Source of the DNA: Ectopseudomonas oleovorans
GTDB taxonomy: Bacteria; Pseudomonadota; Gammaproteobacteria; Pseudomonadales; Pseudomonadaceae
Direction of reading: 5' to 3'
DNA: 42,863 nucleotides
NCBI RefSeq assembly: GCF_003052605.1
Contig: NZ_QASO01000030.1
Location: 66,334-109,196, forward strand
This document shows, piece by piece, positions 1 to 11,958 of this stretch (its first letter is position 1; each line of letters begins with the position of its first letter). A program made the position numbers and the translations under genes. The notes beneath the pieces are model-generated. The model was not told where the DNA came from. It saw only the letters and a list, made by a program, of their open reading frames with translations, and did no database searches.

Positions 1-146
1 CGCCCGCGACACCCTTGCCTCTGGCTAACACTTCCCCTTGCCGGGTGTGTAGAGGACTTTCACCTCCAAGTCGTCCAGTCCACCACCACAATGAACCGAA
101 CAGCGCCAGTCACGGCGCTACGCGCCATGCCTGGCGCACAACGAAA
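1..146. other. Window edge, no gene seen
   Basis: No convincing coding sequence was found in either direction; short open stretches resemble nothing I recognise. The segment lies downstream of sucD and contains a short inverted pair (GCGCCA / TGGCGC) near 112-137. It could be the tail of a repeat or insertion sequence that continues outside the window, but that is only a guess. Confidence 0.3.
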
Positions 147-168
147 AAGGCCACCCGAAGGTGGCCTT
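147..168 (-). terminator. Rho-independent terminator of the suc operon
   Basis: A perfect 9-bp stem (AAGGCCACC at 147-155, GGTGGCCTT at 160-168) has a 4-nt loop. Read on the minus strand it is followed by a run of T (plus-strand A at 144-148). It lies 23 bp past the sucD stop codon, the expected place for the end of the sdh-suc transcripts. Confidence 0.85.
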
Positions 169-190
169 ATCGCGAGCAGTCAGCGAAGGC

Positions 191-1078
191 TTAGGCCTTC
201 TTGACTTCCCAACCGGTCAGCTCGGCCAGGGCCTTGCCGATGTCAGCCAGGGAACGCACGGTTTTCACGCCAGCGTCCTGCAGTGCAGCGAATTTCTCGT
301 CTGCAGTGCCCTTGCCACCGGAGATGATGGCGCCAGCATGGCCCATGCGCTTGCCCGCAGGTGCGGTAACACCGGCGATGTAGGAAACGACAGGCTTGGT
401 GACGTTGGCCTTGATGTAGGCCGCAGCTTCTTCTTCAGCGGAACCGCCGATCTCACCGATCATAACGATCGCTTCGGTCTGCGGGTCTTCCTGGAACAGC
501 TTCAGGATATCGATGAAGTTGGAGCCCGGGATCGGGTCACCGCCGATGCCGACGCAGGTCGACTGGCCGAAGCCGGCGTCGGTAGTCTGCTTGACAGCTT
601 CGTAGGTCAGGGTGCCGGAACGCGAAACGATACCGACCTTGCCTGGCAGGTGGATGTGACCCGGCATGATGCCGATCTTGCACTCGCCCGGAGTGATCAC
701 GCCTGGGCAGTTCGGGCCGATCAGGGTCACGCCCAGCTCGTCGCACTTGACCTTGGCATCCAGCATGTCGAGGGTAGGAATACCCTCGGTGATGCAGACG
801 ATCAGCTTGATGCCACCGAAGGCGGCTTCCAGGATCGAGTCCTTGCAGAAAGGAGCCGGTACGTAGATGACCGACGCGTCAGCGCCGGTAGCTTCTACAG
901 CTTCCTTGACGGTGTTGAACACCGGCAGGCCCAGATGAGTGGTGCCGCCCTTGCCCGGAGTCACGCCGCCAACCATCTTGGTGCCGTAGGCGATGGCTTG
1001 TTCGCTGTGGAAAGTGCCCTGCGAGCCGGTGAAGCCCTGGCAGATGACTTTGGTGTCTTTATTGATCAGGACGCTCAT
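191..1078 (-). CDS. sucD: Succinyl-CoA synthetase (ADP-forming), alpha subunit
   Basis: SucD pairs with SucC to convert succinyl-CoA, ADP or GDP and phosphate to succinate, nucleoside triphosphate and CoA in the TCA cycle (cytosol). The 295-aa product is the normal family length. The N-terminal CoA-binding Rossmann part has [10 protein letters not shown] near residues 16-24. The active-site loop has the phosphohistidine in [12 protein letters not shown] (His247, counterpart of E. coli His246). The ATG shares one base with the sucC stop (TAATG), so the two genes are translationally coupled. It is the last gene of the operon and is followed by a strong terminator. Identity is secure. Confidence 0.98.
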   Translation of the reverse strand: MSVLINKDTKVICQGFTGSQGTFHSEQAIAYGTKMVGGVTPGKGGTTHLGLPVFNTVKEAVEATGADASVIYVPAPFCKDSILEAAFGGIKLIVCITEGIPTLDMLDAKVKCDELGVTLIGPNCPGVITPGECKIGIMPGHIHLPGKVGIVSRSGTLTYEAVKQTTDAGFGQSTCVGIGGDPIPGSNFIDILKLFQEDPQTEAIVMIGEIGGSAEEEAAAYIKANVTKPVVSYIAGVTAPAGKRMGHAGAIISGGKGTADEKFAALQDAGVKTVRSLADIGKALAELTGWEVKKA

Positions 1079-2244
1079 TACTTGCCCTCCGCGGCTTTGA
1101 CGACCTGCTGGGCAGCGTCGGTGAGGCTGGTAGCCGCGATGATGTTCAGACTGCTGTCGGCCAGGACCTTGGCGCCCAGCTCAGCATTGTTACCTTCCAG
1201 ACGGACCACGACCGGCACTTTCACGCCGACTTCTTTCACGGCGCCGATGATGCCTTCGGCGATCATGTCGCAACGAACGATGCCGCCGAAGATGTTCACC
1301 AGAACGGCAGCGACGTTGCTGTCGGACAGGATAATCTTGAAGGCTTCGGTCACGCGCTCTTTGGTTGCGCCGCCACCTACGTCGAGGAAGTTGGCTGGCT
1401 TGCCGCCGTGCAGGTTGACGATGTCCATGGTACCCATGGCCAGACCGGCACCGTTGACCATGCAGCCGATGTTGCCTTCCAGGGCCACGTAGTTCAGCTC
1501 GAAGCTGGCAGCGTGGGCTTCACGAGGATCGTCTTGCGACGGGTCGTGGAAGGTCTTCAGCTTCGGTTGACGGTACATGGCGTTAGCGTCGATGTTGATC
1601 TTCGCGTCCAGGCAGTGCAGGTCGCCGTCGGCCTTGATGACCAGCGGGTTGACTTCCAGCAGAGCCAGATCGTGATCCTTGAACAGCTTGGCCAGACCTA
1701 CGAAGATCTTGGCGAACTGAGCGACCTGCTTGCCTTCCAGGCCCAGCTGGAAAGCCAGCTCGCGACCCTGGTACGGCTGAGCGCCGACCAACGGATCAAT
1801 GGTGGCCTTGAGGATCTTCTCAGGGGTTTCGTGGGCCACTTTCTCGATGTCCACGCCACCTTCGGTGGAAGCCATGAACACGATGCGACGGCTGGAGCGG
1901 TCCACTACAGCGCCCAGGTACAGTTCCTTGGCGATGTCGGTGCAGGATTCGACCAGGATTTTGCTGACCGGCTGACCATTGGCGTCAGTCTGGTAAGTCA
2001 CCAGACGCTTGCCCAGCCAGTTGGCGGCGAAGGCCTTGGCGTCTTCTTTGCTCTTGACCAGCTTTACGCCACCGGCTTTACCGCGGCCACCAGCGTGGAC
2101 CTGAGCCTTGACGACCCACTCGCTACCGCCGATTTTTTCGCAGGCTTCTGCGGCTTCTTCCGGGGTGTCTACCGCGAAGCCCTTGGATACGGGCAGGCCG
2201 TATTCAGCGAAGAGCTGCTTACCCTGATACTCGTGAAGATTCAT
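1078..2244 (-). CDS. sucC: Succinyl-CoA synthetase (ADP-forming), beta subunit
   Basis: This nucleotide-binding subunit of succinyl-CoA synthetase has 388 aa, the usual SucC length. It begins [16 protein letters not shown], the family's N-terminal signature. An ATP-grasp domain follows ([17 protein letters not shown] near 45-61), then a CoA-ligase domain with [16 protein letters not shown] and the [10 protein letters not shown] loop. It overlaps sucD by one base. Upstream there is a 244-bp gap to lpd, larger than the other gaps of the suc cluster, so some independent transcription or mRNA processing is possible. The ribosome-binding site is weak (GACGGTAG). Confidence 0.98.
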   Translation of the reverse strand: MNLHEYQGKQLFAEYGLPVSKGFAVDTPEEAAEACEKIGGSEWVVKAQVHAGGRGKAGGVKLVKSKEDAKAFAANWLGKRLVTYQTDANGQPVSKILVESCTDIAKELYLGAVVDRSSRRIVFMASTEGGVDIEKVAHETPEKILKATIDPLVGAQPYQGRELAFQLGLEGKQVAQFAKIFVGLAKLFKDHDLALLEVNPLVIKADGDLHCLDAKINIDANAMYRQPKLKTFHDPSQDDPREAHAASFELNYVALEGNIGCMVNGAGLAMGTMDIVNLHGGKPANFLDVGGGATKERVTEAFKIILSDSNVAAVLVNIFGGIVRCDMIAEGIIGAVKEVGVKVPVVVRLEGNNAELGAKVLADSSLNIIAATSLTDAAQQVVKAAEGK

Positions 2245-2392
2245 GCTTGTCTACCGTCTTCGTTTAGGTATTGCGCATTCGGCGCTGTACTTGTGATACC
2301 GCACCACCTGTGACTGCCGAAGCAGTCCGCCGGGCCTTCCGCCGCGAGTCGAGCTCGACGCGGGCCACCCGACGTGGTTCTGCTTGCAAATA

Positions 2393-2440
2393 CCACCGTG
2401 GCGATGAGGCGATTACACGACGCCCCACCTACCACGGTGG
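2393..2440. other. Inverted repeat in the lpd-sucC gap
   Basis: The 244-bp gap between lpd and sucC contains an inverted pair, CCACCGTGG (2393-2401) and CCACGGTGG (2432-2440). A second short stem, GGCCGG/CCGGCC, lies near 2461-2479 just past the lpd stop. Neither is followed by a T run, so neither is a classical terminator. They may be mRNA-processing or attenuation structures, or an operator; function unknown. Confidence 0.4.
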
Positions 2441-2488
2441 CTTACAACAACTGCTGCAGTGGCCGGACGCTACCGGCCATTTGCACAC

Positions 2489-3991
<1,503 letters not shown>

Positions 3992-5218
3992 TTAGATTTC
4001 CAGCAGCAGGCGAGCCGGGTCTTCAAGCAAGTTCTTGATGGTTACCAGGAAGGTCACGGCTTCCTTACCATCGATCAGGCGGTGGTCGTAAGACAGCGCC
4101 AGGTACATCATCGGACGGATCACCACCTGGCCGTTGATCGCCATCGGGCGCTGAACGATGTTGTGCATACCCAGGATCGCAGCCTGCGGCGGGTTGACGA
4201 TCGGGGTCGACATCATCGAACCGAAGGTACCACCGTTGGTGATGGTGAAGGTGCCGCCAGTCATTTCTTCGATCGACAGCTTGCCGTCTTTGGCTTTCTT
4301 GCCGAAGGTGGCGATGCCGCTCTCGATTTCAGCCAGGCTCATCTGCTCGGCGTTACGCAATACCGGCACCACCAGGCCACGGTCGCTGGACACGGCAACA
4401 CCGATGTCGGCGTAGCCGTGATAAACGATGTCGTTGCCGTCGATCGAGGCGTTGACTGCCGGGAAACGCTTCAGCGCTTCGGTAGCTGCCTTGACGAAGA
4501 ACGACATAAAGCCCAAGCGCACGCCGTTGTGGGACTTCTCGAACAGGTCCTTGTACTTCGAACGCAGGGCCATGACTTCGGTCATGTCCACTTCGTTGAA
4601 GGTGGTCAGCATGGCCATGGTGGACTGGGCTTCAACCAGACGCTCGGCGATCTTGGCGCGCAGACGGGTCATCGGCACACGTTTCTCGGGGCGGTCGCCA
4701 GTGGCGACTACAGCAGCGGCAGCAGCCAGGGCAGCGGCAGGCTTGGCAGCGGCAGCCGGAGCGTTCTTCTTGGCTTCGACGGCAGCGACCACGTCTTCCT
4801 TGGTCACACGGCCACCTTTACCGGTGCCGGCAATGCTGTTCGGGTCGATGCCGTTCTCTTCGGCCAGCTTGCGCGCGGCCGGCGAGAGGATGGCGTCGTC
4901 ACCAGCAGCAGCCGGAGCAGCAGCCTGGGCCGGCGCAGCGGCAGCGGCCGGTGCAGCAGCCGGAGCGGCGGCGGCAGCACCACCTTCGGTCAGTTTGCCC
5001 AGCAGCTCGTTGGAAAGAACGGTGTCGCCTTCGTTCTTGATGATTTCAGCCAGGACACCATCGGCCTCGGCCAGTACTTCGATCACGACCTTGTCGGTTT
5101 CGATGTCGACGATCAGCTCATCGCGCTTGACCGCTTCGCCAGGCTTCTTGTGCCAGGTGGCCACGGTACCGTCGGCAACCGATTCCGGGAAGGTTGGGGC
5201 TTTGATCTCGATAGCCAT
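3992..5218 (-). CDS. sucB: Dihydrolipoyllysine succinyltransferase (E2 of 2-oxoglutarate dehydrogenase)
   Basis: This E2 core transfers the succinyl group from lipoamide to CoA. It has 408 aa. The lipoyl domain spans about residues 1-77, with the lipoylated lysine in ETDKVVIEV (Lys43). An Ala/Pro-rich flexible linker covers about 80-106. The E3-binding domain is at about 110-146 ([13 protein letters not shown]). A second Ala-rich linker spans about 148-172. The catalytic domain ends with DHRLIDG (His379, Asp383). An in-frame start 14 codons upstream was rejected because [13 protein letters not shown] is the conserved N-terminus and has AAGGAAA just before it. A long hairpin lies in the gap from sucA. 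Confidence 0.98.
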   Translation of the reverse strand: MAIEIKAPTFPESVADGTVATWHKKPGEAVKRDELIVDIETDKVVIEVLAEADGVLAEIIKNEGDTVLSNELLGKLTEGGAAAAAPAAAPAAAAAPAQAAAPAAAGDDAILSPAARKLAEENGIDPNSIAGTGKGGRVTKEDVVAAVEAKKNAPAAAAKPAAALAAAAAVVATGDRPEKRVPMTRLRAKIAERLVEAQSTMAMLTTFNEVDMTEVMALRSKYKDLFEKSHNGVRLGFMSFFVKAATEALKRFPAVNASIDGNDIVYHGYADIGVAVSSDRGLVVPVLRNAEQMSLAEIESGIATFGKKAKDGKLSIEEMTGGTFTITNGGTFGSMMSTPIVNPPQAAILGMHNIVQRPMAINGQVVIRPMMYLALSYDHRLIDGKEAVTFLVTIKNLLEDPARLLLEI

Positions 5219-5246
5219 TGTATGCGTTTCCTTAAATTCGGTTTTA

Positions 5247-5274
5247 CCGCCAGGTGGCATCTGCCACCTGGCGG
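5247..5274 (-). other. Long intercistronic hairpin between sucA and sucB
   Basis: A perfect 13-bp GC-rich stem (5247-5259 with 5262-5274) is separated by only 2 nt in the 65-bp sucA-sucB gap. The bases after it on the transcribed strand are TAAAACCG, so it lacks a proper U tract. It could set the sucA:sucB mRNA ratio by processing or partial termination (inference). Confidence 0.6.
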
Positions 5275-5283
5275 ATGAAGGCG

Positions 5284-8115
5284 TTAAACAGTAAAGGCGT
5301 CCTGCAGCAGTTTTTCCTGCTGCTCGGCGTGCATCGACGCATAACCGCAGGCTGGCGCTGCCGACGCATCACGACCGGCGTACTCCAGAATCAGCGACTT
5401 CTTGTGCGCGGTAGCGACGCGACGCATGTGGTGCTGGCTGCAGTACCAAGCGCCTTGGTTCATCGGCTCTTCCTGACACCAGACGATGTGCTTGAGGTTC
5501 TTGTACGGCGCCAGCGCCTCGGCCAGATCGTCTTCCGGGAACGGATAGAGCTGCTCGATACGAATGATGGCGATGTCTTCGCGTCCCTCGGCACGACGTT
5601 TTTCCAGCAGGTCGTAGTAGACCTTGCCGCTGCACAGGATCAGACGCTCGACCTTTTTCGGATCCAGCGAATCGATCTCGCCGATTACGGTCTGGAAGGA
5701 GCCTTCGGCCAGATCTTCCAGGGTCGAGATGGCCAGCTTGTGACGCAGCAGCGACTTGGGCGTCAGCACCACCAGCGGCTTGCGCAGAGGACGGATCACC
5801 TGGCGACGCAGCATGTGATAGACCTGCGCCGGGGTGGTCGGTACGCAGACCTGCATGTTGTGCTCGGCACAGAGTTGCAGATAACGCTCCAGACGCGCCG
5901 AGCTGTGCTCAGGCCCCTGCCCTTCATAGCCGTGCGGCAGCAGAACGGTGAGACCGCAGAGACGACCCCACTTGGTCTCGCCGCTGGAAATGAACTGGTC
6001 GAATACCACCTGGGCACCGTTGGCGAAGTCGCCGAACTGGGCTTCCCAGATCACCAGCGCGTTCGGCGTGGTGGTGGCATAACCGTATTCGAACGCCAGT
6101 ACTGCTTCCTCGGAGAGGAAGGAGTCGTACAGTTCGAACTTCGGCTGAGCGTCGTACAGGTTCTTCAGCGGAACGTAGGTCGAGCCATCCTTCTGGTTGT
6201 GCAGCACCGCGTGACGGTGCGAGAAGGTGCCACGGCCGATGTCCTGGCCGGTCATGCGGATCGGATGACCTTCGACCAGCAGAGTGGCGTAAGCCATGGT
6301 CTCGGCGAAGCCCCAGTTGATCGGCAAGCCGCCCGCGCCCATCTTCTGACGGTCTTCGAGTATCTTCGCCACCTGACGCTGAACCAGGAAGCCCTCAGGA
6401 ATTTCCAACAGCTTGGCAGACAGATCCTGCAGGGTCTTCAGGTCGAAGCGAGTGTCATGACGCGCAGTCCAGGTGTGGCCCAGGTACGGACGCCAATCGA
6501 CGAACAGTTCCTTGTTGGGCTCCTTGACCAGGCTCTTGACCACGTGTTGACCGTTATCCAGCGCGGTACGGTATTCGTCGATCTTGGCCTGCACGTCTTC
6601 GCTGCTCAGCACACCGGCAGCGACCAGTGCATCGGCATAAAGCTCACGAGTAGTGCGCTGCTTGGCGATCTGCTGGTACATCAGCGGCTGGGTGCCGTTC
6701 GGCTCGTCGGCCTCGTTGTGACCGCGACGACGGTAGCAGACCAGGTCGATGACCACGTCACGCTTGTACTGCATGCGGTAATAGACAGCCAATTGGGTCA
6801 CGAACAACACGGCTTCCGGATCGTCGCCGTTCACGTGGAAGATCGGCGCCTGGATCATCTTCGCCACGTCGGTGGCATATTCGGTCGAGCGCGAGTCTTC
6901 CGGATGGCTGGTGGTGAAACCAATCTGGTTGTTGATCACGATGTGGATGGTGCCGCCCGTCTTGTAGCCACGGGTCTGCGACATCTGGAAGGTTTCCATG
7001 ACCACGCCCTGACCGGCGAATGCCGCATCACCGTGGATGGAAATCGGCAGTACCTTGTCGCCACTGGCGTCGTTGCGACGATCCTGGCGGGCACGTACCG
7101 AACCTTCGACCACCGGAGAAACGATCTCCAGGTGCGAGGGGTTGAACGCCAACGCCAAGTGTACTTCGCCACCGGCAGTCATGACGTTGGAGGAAAAGCC
7201 CTGGTGGTACTTCACGTCACCGGACGACAGACCTTCGATCTTCTTGCCTTCGAACTCGTCGAACAGGTCGCGCGGGTTCTTGCCGAAGGTGTTGACCAGA
7301 ACGTTCAGACGGCCGCGGTGAGCCATGCCGATGACCACTTCCTTGGTGCCGTAGGAGCCGGAGCGCTGGATGATTTCGTCCAGCAGCGGGATCAGGCTCT
7401 CGCCACCCTCCAGGCCGAAACGCTTGGTCCCCGGGTATTTGGTGCCCAGGTACTTCTCCAGGCCTTCGGCGGCGGTGATGCGCTCGAGCACGTGCGCCTG
7501 CACTTCAGCGGAAAATTGCGGACGACCACGCACGCTTTCCAGGCGCTGGGCGAACCAGTGGCGCTGGCCGGAATCGACGATGTGCATGAACTCGGCACCG
7601 ATGGTGCGACAATATGTCTGCTGCAATGCGCCGAGAATTTCACGTAGGGTCGCCTCTTCCTTACCGATGTACAGCTCGCCGGTACGGAAAGTGGTATCCA
7701 GGTCAGCGTCAGTCAGGCCGTAGTGGTTGATCGACAGATCGGACGGCGCGGTACGCACCCACAGCCCCAGCGGATCGAGCTGGGCGGCTTGGTGGCCACG
7801 CACGCGGTAGGCCTGGATCAGACGCAGCACTTCTACCTGCTTCTTCTCGTGCTCGCTGCTGACGGCCCCGGCAGAAACCGGCTGGGCACGACGCGAATTC
7901 TTGGCGAGCAGGACGAAATAATCGCGAATGGTCGAGTGCGGCACATCCGCTGCAGCGCTACCGTCGGTCGGCAGCTTCTGGAAGTAAGTGCGCCACTCTT
8001 CTGGCACAGCGTTGGGATCGTGCAGGTAGAGCTCGTAGAGCTCTTCCACGTAGGCAGCGTTGCCACCGGATAGGTGGGCACTGTCCCACATGCGCTGCAT
8101 CACGCTTTCTTGCAT
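5284..8115 (-). CDS. sucA: 2-oxoglutarate dehydrogenase E1 component
   Basis: This thiamine-diphosphate enzyme decarboxylates 2-oxoglutarate and succinylates the lipoyl group of SucB. The 943 aa match the family. The N-terminal E2-interacting segment has [17 protein letters not shown] (about 18-34). The catalytic core shows [13 protein letters not shown], the ThDP/Mg region [14 protein letters not shown] and NNQIGFTT. The C-terminal transketolase-like part has [16 protein letters not shown]. The start has GAGGGTGA eleven bases upstream. It heads sucAB-lpd-sucCD, with 249 bp separating it from sdhB. Long open frames on the opposite strand here are artefacts of high-GC codon bias. Confidence 0.98.
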   Translation of the reverse strand: MQESVMQRMWDSAHLSGGNAAYVEELYELYLHDPNAVPEEWRTYFQKLPTDGSAAADVPHSTIRDYFVLLAKNSRRAQPVSAGAVSSEHEKKQVEVLRLIQAYRVRGHQAAQLDPLGLWVRTAPSDLSINHYGLTDADLDTTFRTGELYIGKEEATLREILGALQQTYCRTIGAEFMHIVDSGQRHWFAQRLESVRGRPQFSAEVQAHVLERITAAEGLEKYLGTKYPGTKRFGLEGGESLIPLLDEIIQRSGSYGTKEVVIGMAHRGRLNVLVNTFGKNPRDLFDEFEGKKIEGLSSGDVKYHQGFSSNVMTAGGEVHLALAFNPSHLEIVSPVVEGSVRARQDRRNDASGDKVLPISIHGDAAFAGQGVVMETFQMSQTRGYKTGGTIHIVINNQIGFTTSHPEDSRSTEYATDVAKMIQAPIFHVNGDDPEAVLFVTQLAVYYRMQYKRDVVIDLVCYRRRGHNEADEPNGTQPLMYQQIAKQRTTRELYADALVAAGVLSSEDVQAKIDEYRTALDNGQHVVKSLVKEPNKELFVDWRPYLGHTWTARHDTRFDLKTLQDLSAKLLEIPEGFLVQRQVAKILEDRQKMGAGGLPINWGFAETMAYATLLVEGHPIRMTGQDIGRGTFSHRHAVLHNQKDGSTYVPLKNLYDAQPKFELYDSFLSEEAVLAFEYGYATTTPNALVIWEAQFGDFANGAQVVFDQFISSGETKWGRLCGLTVLLPHGYEGQGPEHSSARLERYLQLCAEHNMQVCVPTTPAQVYHMLRRQVIRPLRKPLVVLTPKSLLRHKLAISTLEDLAEGSFQTVIGEIDSLDPKKVERLILCSGKVYYDLLEKRRAEGREDIAIIRIEQLYPFPEDDLAEALAPYKNLKHIVWCQEEPMNQGAWYCSQHHMRRVATAHKKSLILEYAGRDASAAPACGYASMHAEQQEKLLQDAFTV

Positions 8116-8364
8116 GCTTGGTCACCCTCGGTAAAGGGACACCACCGGCGCGAATACCGCATGGTCCTGATCAAAGTCATGATGCTGCGACTCGGATAAA
8201 GCCACTTGGGTTCCCGCAGATAGTCCGGGCACCAGCCCGGATGCCCCTGCTGGTCGTCATATTTTTCGAGTATGAGCCGCAGCTTTGTGGGCTGCAGCTC
8301 TGGCTTTACTGCGAGGCCGACCTGGGCCGGACTCGCAGGTATTACAGGTATAGCAACTTGCGAA
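8116..8364 (-). other. sdhB-sucA intergenic region
   Basis: This 249-bp region separates the two TCA gene groups. I see no strong rho-independent terminator after sdhB and no convincing -35/-10 pair for sucA. It may hold a suc promoter with a poor consensus, or only a processing site within one long sdh-suc transcript. Confidence 0.35.
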
Positions 8365-9072
8365 TCAGGTACCGCTCTGCAGCAGCATGTTACGCACGTG
8401 GCCGATCGCCTTGGTCGGGTTCAGACCCTTGGGGCAGACGTTCACGCAGTTCATGATGCCGCGGCAACGGAACACACTGAACGGATCGTCCAGCGAGGCC
8501 AGACGCTCGGCGGTCTTGGTGTCACGGCTGTCGGCCAGGAAGCGATAGGCCTGCAGCAGTGCAGCGGGACCGAGAAACTTGTCCGGGTTCCACCAGAACG
8601 ACGGGCAGCTGGTCGAGCAGCATGCGCACAGAATGCACTCGTACAGACCGTCGAGCTTTTCGCGCTCTTCCGGAGTCTGCAGACGTTCGATGGCCGGAGC
8701 CGGCGTATCGTTCTGCAGGAATGGCTGCACCTTCTCGTACTGCTTGTAGAAGATGCTCATGTCGACGACCAGGTCACGAATGACCGGCAGGCCCGGCAAC
8801 GGACGAATCACCAGTTTGCCACCCTTGAGGCCGGCAGCGGAGATCGGTGTGATACAGGCCAGGCCGTTCTTGCCGTTGATGTTCATGCCGTCTGAACCAC
8901 ACACGCCTTCACGGCAGGAACGACGGTAGGAGAAACCTTCATCCTGTTCCTTGATCAGCGCCAGCACGTCGAGGACCATGATGTCCTTGCCGCCGGTGTC
9001 GACCTGGAAGTCCTGCATGAACGGAGCAGCGTCCTTCTCCGGGTTGTAGCGATAAACACTGACTTGCAACAT
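8365..9072 (-). CDS. sdhB: Succinate dehydrogenase iron-sulfur subunit
   Basis: SdhB carries electrons from the SdhA flavin to the membrane quinone site. It has 235 aa. The N-terminal ferredoxin fold carries [2Fe-2S] ligands in CREGVCGSDG and GLAC (Cys53, 58, 73). The C-terminal part carries [4Fe-4S] and [3Fe-4S] ligands in CILCACCSTSC (146-156) and CRGIMNCVNVC (203-213). A GTG three codons upstream (9081) is open, but the AAGGG sequence would directly abut it and is well spaced for the ATG at 9072, so the ATG is chosen. The gene starts 11 bp after the sdhA stop, within sdhCDAB. Confidence 0.97.
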   Translation of the reverse strand: MLQVSVYRYNPEKDAAPFMQDFQVDTGGKDIMVLDVLALIKEQDEGFSYRRSCREGVCGSDGMNINGKNGLACITPISAAGLKGGKLVIRPLPGLPVIRDLVVDMSIFYKQYEKVQPFLQNDTPAPAIERLQTPEEREKLDGLYECILCACCSTSCPSFWWNPDKFLGPAALLQAYRFLADSRDTKTAERLASLDDPFSVFRCRGIMNCVNVCPKGLNPTKAIGHVRNMLLQSGT

Positions 9073-9083
9073 ATCAGTCACCC

Positions 9084-10856
9084 TTAATAAGTCCGAACCT
9101 TGGGTTCAAATGCCGGAACGGTCTTCGGCGCGAAGTTGACATCACGCTTGGCAACGCGCTTCTCGCCTGGGAAGTACAGGGAGTGGCACAGCCAATTCTG
9201 GTCATCGCGCTCCTCGAAGTCTTCACGAGCATGGGCACCACGGGACTCTTTACGAGCCTCGGCGGCAACCGCAGTCGCTTCAGCCACTTCGAGCAGGTTT
9301 TGCAGTTCCAGCGCTTCGATACGCGCAGTGTTGAACGCCTGGCTCTTGTCCGCGATTTTGACTTTCGCGATGCGCTCACGCAGGTCGGCCAGTTGTTGGA
9401 TGCCCTTCTGCATGTATTCGCCAGTACGGAATACACCGAAGTAGTTCTGCATGCACTGTTGCAGCTCTTTACGCAGCGGGGCGACGTCTTCACCGGTGCT
9501 GCGCTCGTTGACACCAGCCAGACGCGACAGCGACTGTTCGATGTCGGTTTCGCTGGCACCACGGACTTCCACGCCTTCTTTCAGCGCTTTTTCCAGGTGC
9601 AGGCCAGCGGCGCGGCCGAATACCACCAGGTCCAGCAGCGAGTTGCCGCCCAGACGGTTGGCACCGTGTACCGATACGCACGCCACTTCACCTACGGCGA
9701 ACAGACCTTCGATGATCTTGTCGTTGCCGTTGGCATCCTGAGTGATGGCCTGGCCGTGAATGTTGGTCGGCACGCCGCCCATCATGTAGTGGCAGGTCGG
9801 GATCACCGGAACCGGAGCGACGACCGGGTCGACGTGAGCGAAGGTCTTGGACAGTTCGCAGATACCCGGCAGACGGCTGTGCAGCACTTCTTCGCCGAGG
9901 TGGTCGAGCTTGAGCAGTACGTGGTCCTTGTCCGGGCCACAGCCGTTGCCGGCGATGACTTCCTTGACCATGGAACGGGCAACCACGTCGCGACCAGCCA
10001 GGTCTTTGGCGTTCGGCGCATAACGCTCCATGAAACGCTCGCCATGGGCGTTGATCAGGTAACCACCCTCGCCACGGCAACCTTCGGTGACCAGTACGCC
10101 AGCGCCGGCGATACCGGTCGGGTGGAACTGCCACATTTCGATGTCCTGCACCGGCACGCCGGCACGCAGGGCCATGCCCACGCCGTCACCGGTGTTGATC
10201 AGGGCGTTGGTGGTGGAGGCGTAGATACGACCAGCACCGCCGGTGGCCAGAACCACGGCCTTGGAGCGGATGTAGACGGTTTCGCCAGTCTCGATGCAGA
10301 TGGCGATGACGCCGACGATGGCGCCGTCCTGATTCTTCACCAGGTCAACCGCGTACCACTCGTTGAGGAACGAGGTGCCGGCTTTCAGGTTGGCCTGATA
10401 CAGGGTGTGCAGCAGTGCGTGACCGGTACGGTCGGCAGCAGCACAGGTACGAGCAGCCTGGGTCGGATTGTCCGGCCCCTTGGACTGACCACCAAACGGA
10501 CGCTGGTAGATGCGGCCCTGCTCGGTACGGGAGAACGGCAGACCCATGTGCTCGAGCTCGAACACAGCTTCCGGACCGACGGAGCACATGTATTCGATAG
10601 CGTCCTGGTCACCGATGTAGTCGGAACCCTTGACGGTATCGTACATGTGCCAGCGCCAATCATCGTTCGGATCGGCCGAAGCGATGGCGCAGGTAATGCC
10701 ACCCTGAGCGGAAACGGTGTGCGAACGAGTCGGGAACACCTTGGTGACCACGGCAGTCTTGTGACCGCCCTGGGCCAGTTGCAGCGCAGCACGCATGCCG
10801 GCGCCGCCGCCACCCACAATGATGGCGTCATAGGAAAGAGTACGGATGCTAGCCAT
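9084..10856 (-). CDS. sdhA: Succinate dehydrogenase flavoprotein subunit
   Basis: SdhA oxidises succinate to fumarate on the cytoplasmic face of the membrane. It has 590 aa. The FAD Rossmann motif is [14 protein letters not shown] (15-28). The covalent-FAD histidine is in [12 protein letters not shown] (His46). Active-site sequences include [10 protein letters not shown], a [10 protein letters not shown] stretch and [14 protein letters not shown]. Only 3 bp separate it from sdhD and 11 bp from sdhB, so co-translation is likely. The complementary strand is open for long stretches because of codon bias, not a second gene. Confidence 0.98.
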   Translation of the reverse strand: MASIRTLSYDAIIVGGGGAGMRAALQLAQGGHKTAVVTKVFPTRSHTVSAQGGITCAIASADPNDDWRWHMYDTVKGSDYIGDQDAIEYMCSVGPEAVFELEHMGLPFSRTEQGRIYQRPFGGQSKGPDNPTQAARTCAAADRTGHALLHTLYQANLKAGTSFLNEWYAVDLVKNQDGAIVGVIAICIETGETVYIRSKAVVLATGGAGRIYASTTNALINTGDGVGMALRAGVPVQDIEMWQFHPTGIAGAGVLVTEGCRGEGGYLINAHGERFMERYAPNAKDLAGRDVVARSMVKEVIAGNGCGPDKDHVLLKLDHLGEEVLHSRLPGICELSKTFAHVDPVVAPVPVIPTCHYMMGGVPTNIHGQAITQDANGNDKIIEGLFAVGEVACVSVHGANRLGGNSLLDLVVFGRAAGLHLEKALKEGVEVRGASETDIEQSLSRLAGVNERSTGEDVAPLRKELQQCMQNYFGVFRTGEYMQKGIQQLADLRERIAKVKIADKSQAFNTARIEALELQNLLEVAEATAVAAEARKESRGAHAREDFEERDDQNWLCHSLYFPGEKRVAKRDVNFAPKTVPAFEPKVRTY

Positions 10857-10859
10857 GAA

Positions 10860-11228
10860 TCAGAAACCCCACAGAATCTGCACGCCCCAGACGAACATCG
10901 TGAACATCGCGATGCCACACACAGCCTGGAACAGGAAACGCACACCAGTCGCCCACTTGCCCAGCGCCATCGGCGTCAGGTAGTCGGTGGAGATGGTCCA
11001 CATGCCAACCCAGGCGTGCACGCTCAGCGCTACAAGAGCCAGCAGACTGAAGATACGCATTGCGGCATGCGAGAACAGACCATGCCATTCGGCGTAGCCC
11101 ATACCTGGATTACAGATCACATAGCCCAGCAGAAACAGCGTGTAAGCCGCGAGAACGACCGCAGAAACGCGCTGAGCCATCCAGTCATAGAGGCCCGAAC
11201 GCGAGAAATTCGTGACATTAGTTACCAT
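10860..11228 (-). CDS. sdhD: Succinate dehydrogenase membrane anchor, SdhD
   Basis: This small cytochrome b556 anchor subunit has 122 aa and three transmembrane helices (about 18-39, 54-77 and 92-118). Heme ligand His71 (LSVHAWVGMW) and quinone-site Tyr83 (Asp82-Tyr83) fall at the E. coli positions. The ATG at 11228 overlaps the sdhC stop by 7 bp. A start two codons further upstream is possible but would overlap sdhC more, and the product is normally MVTN-like. Together with SdhC it anchors SdhAB and reduces ubiquinone. Confidence 0.95.
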   Translation of the reverse strand: MVTNVTNFSRSGLYDWMAQRVSAVVLAAYTLFLLGYVICNPGMGYAEWHGLFSHAAMRIFSLLALVALSVHAWVGMWTISTDYLTPMALGKWATGVRFLFQAVCGIAMFTMFVWGVQILWGF

Positions 11229-11596
11229 ATCCACACCCCCAGCAGCACGATCACGACCGCCGAGACGGCGATGACGATTTGCGAGCCCAGCTTGCCGCCT
11301 TCCAGCGTCTCACCGATGCCCATGTCCATGATCAAGTGGCGTACACCGGCCACCAGGTGGTACAGCAGAGCGGACAACAGACCCCAGATCACGAACTTGG
11401 CCAGCGGACTGGTCAGACATTCTTTCACCTGGGCGAAGCCCTCCTCGGAGGTCAACGACTTGTCGAGGCCAAACAGCAGAATGGCGATACCGACAAAGAG
11501 GATGACACCGGAGATACGGTGAAGAATGGACGTGTAAGCGGTGATCGGAAGCTTGATAGTCCGAAGGTCTAGGTTTACAGGTCGTTGGCTATTCAC
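11222..11596 (-). CDS. sdhC: Succinate dehydrogenase cytochrome b556 subunit, SdhC
   Basis: SdhC is the other membrane anchor of complex II, 124 aa from a GTG start. Quinone-site residues are in SILHRISG (Ser23, Arg27), and the heme histidine is in LLYHLVAGVRH (His80). Three helices are visible (about 25-45, 65-88 and 103-123). Homology begins at NSQRPVNLDLRT, so the GTG at 11596 is preferred; its ribosome-binding site is poor, and the upstream open frame carries no family sequence. It is first in sdhCDAB and has a well-formed promoter about 130 bp upstream. The exact start is less sure than the identity. Confidence 0.92.
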   Translation of the reverse strand: MNSQRPVNLDLRTIKLPITAYTSILHRISGVILFVGIAILLFGLDKSLTSEEGFAQVKECLTSPLAKFVIWGLLSALLYHLVAGVRHLIMDMGIGETLEGGKLGSQIVIAVSAVVIVLLGVWIW

Positions 11597-11728
11597 GGCT
11601 TTTTTATCACACTGAGAGCCCCTAACGATCAGGGCAAAGTTGTTGGGAAGTGCACTGGCAAGGTACCCATCACCCAATGAGTGACAACCGCCATGACACG
11701 GCCTAAAGCCTGTGGCGGTCGGCCGCAG

Positions 11729-11757
11729 AGTATAGACAGTTAGCAGACTAATGACAA
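11729..11757 (-). promoter_or_regulatory. Predicted sigma70 promoter of sdhCDAB
   Basis: On the minus strand, TTGTCA (11757-11752) and TATACT (11734-11729) are separated by 17 bp, close to the sigma70 consensus. Transcription would start near 11722, giving a leader of about 125 nt before sdhC. Such a leader leaves room for sRNA or Crc/Hfq control, but no specific site was identified. Confidence 0.75.
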
Positions 11758-11871
11758 TGCAATGCCCTCCCCCAAAAAGCGCATTGCAGCCTTTAAACAA
11801 ATGGCGTAAATAGCGCCCTTTTTTCGTTGAAAATACCGTTCAAACCCTTCTACTGCCTGGGTTCTCGCAAA

Positions 11872-11899
11872 TTGACTTTCGGATTTATCCCACTATAGT
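11872..11899 (+). promoter_or_regulatory. Predicted sigma70 promoter of gltA
   Basis: TTGACT (11872-11877) and TATAGT (11894-11899) are spaced by 16 bp. The predicted start lies near 11906, about 53 nt upstream of the gltA ATG. The divergent arrangement with the sdh promoter leaves about 115 bp between the two -35 boxes for shared regulation. Confidence 0.75.
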
Positions 11900-11958
11900 G
11901 GTGCGGGCCCTGCGTGGGGGGCTGTCTGATGATTTCAAGCATAACTAGGAGGCCACAT

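Noticed and set aside
4660..5000. Alanine-codon repeats in sucB as a tandem DNA repeat or assembly artefact
   Set aside because: They encode the normal Ala/Pro linkers between E2 domains and keep frame.
5254..7647. A 797-codon open frame on the plus strand opposite sucA
   Set aside because: It mirrors the sucA codons in a high-GC genome; no family sequence, no ribosome-binding site, low-complexity composition.
9183..11522. A 779-codon open frame on the plus strand opposite sdhA, sdhD and sdhC
   Set aside because: Antisense shadow of three secure genes; spans their junctions and has no recognisable domain.
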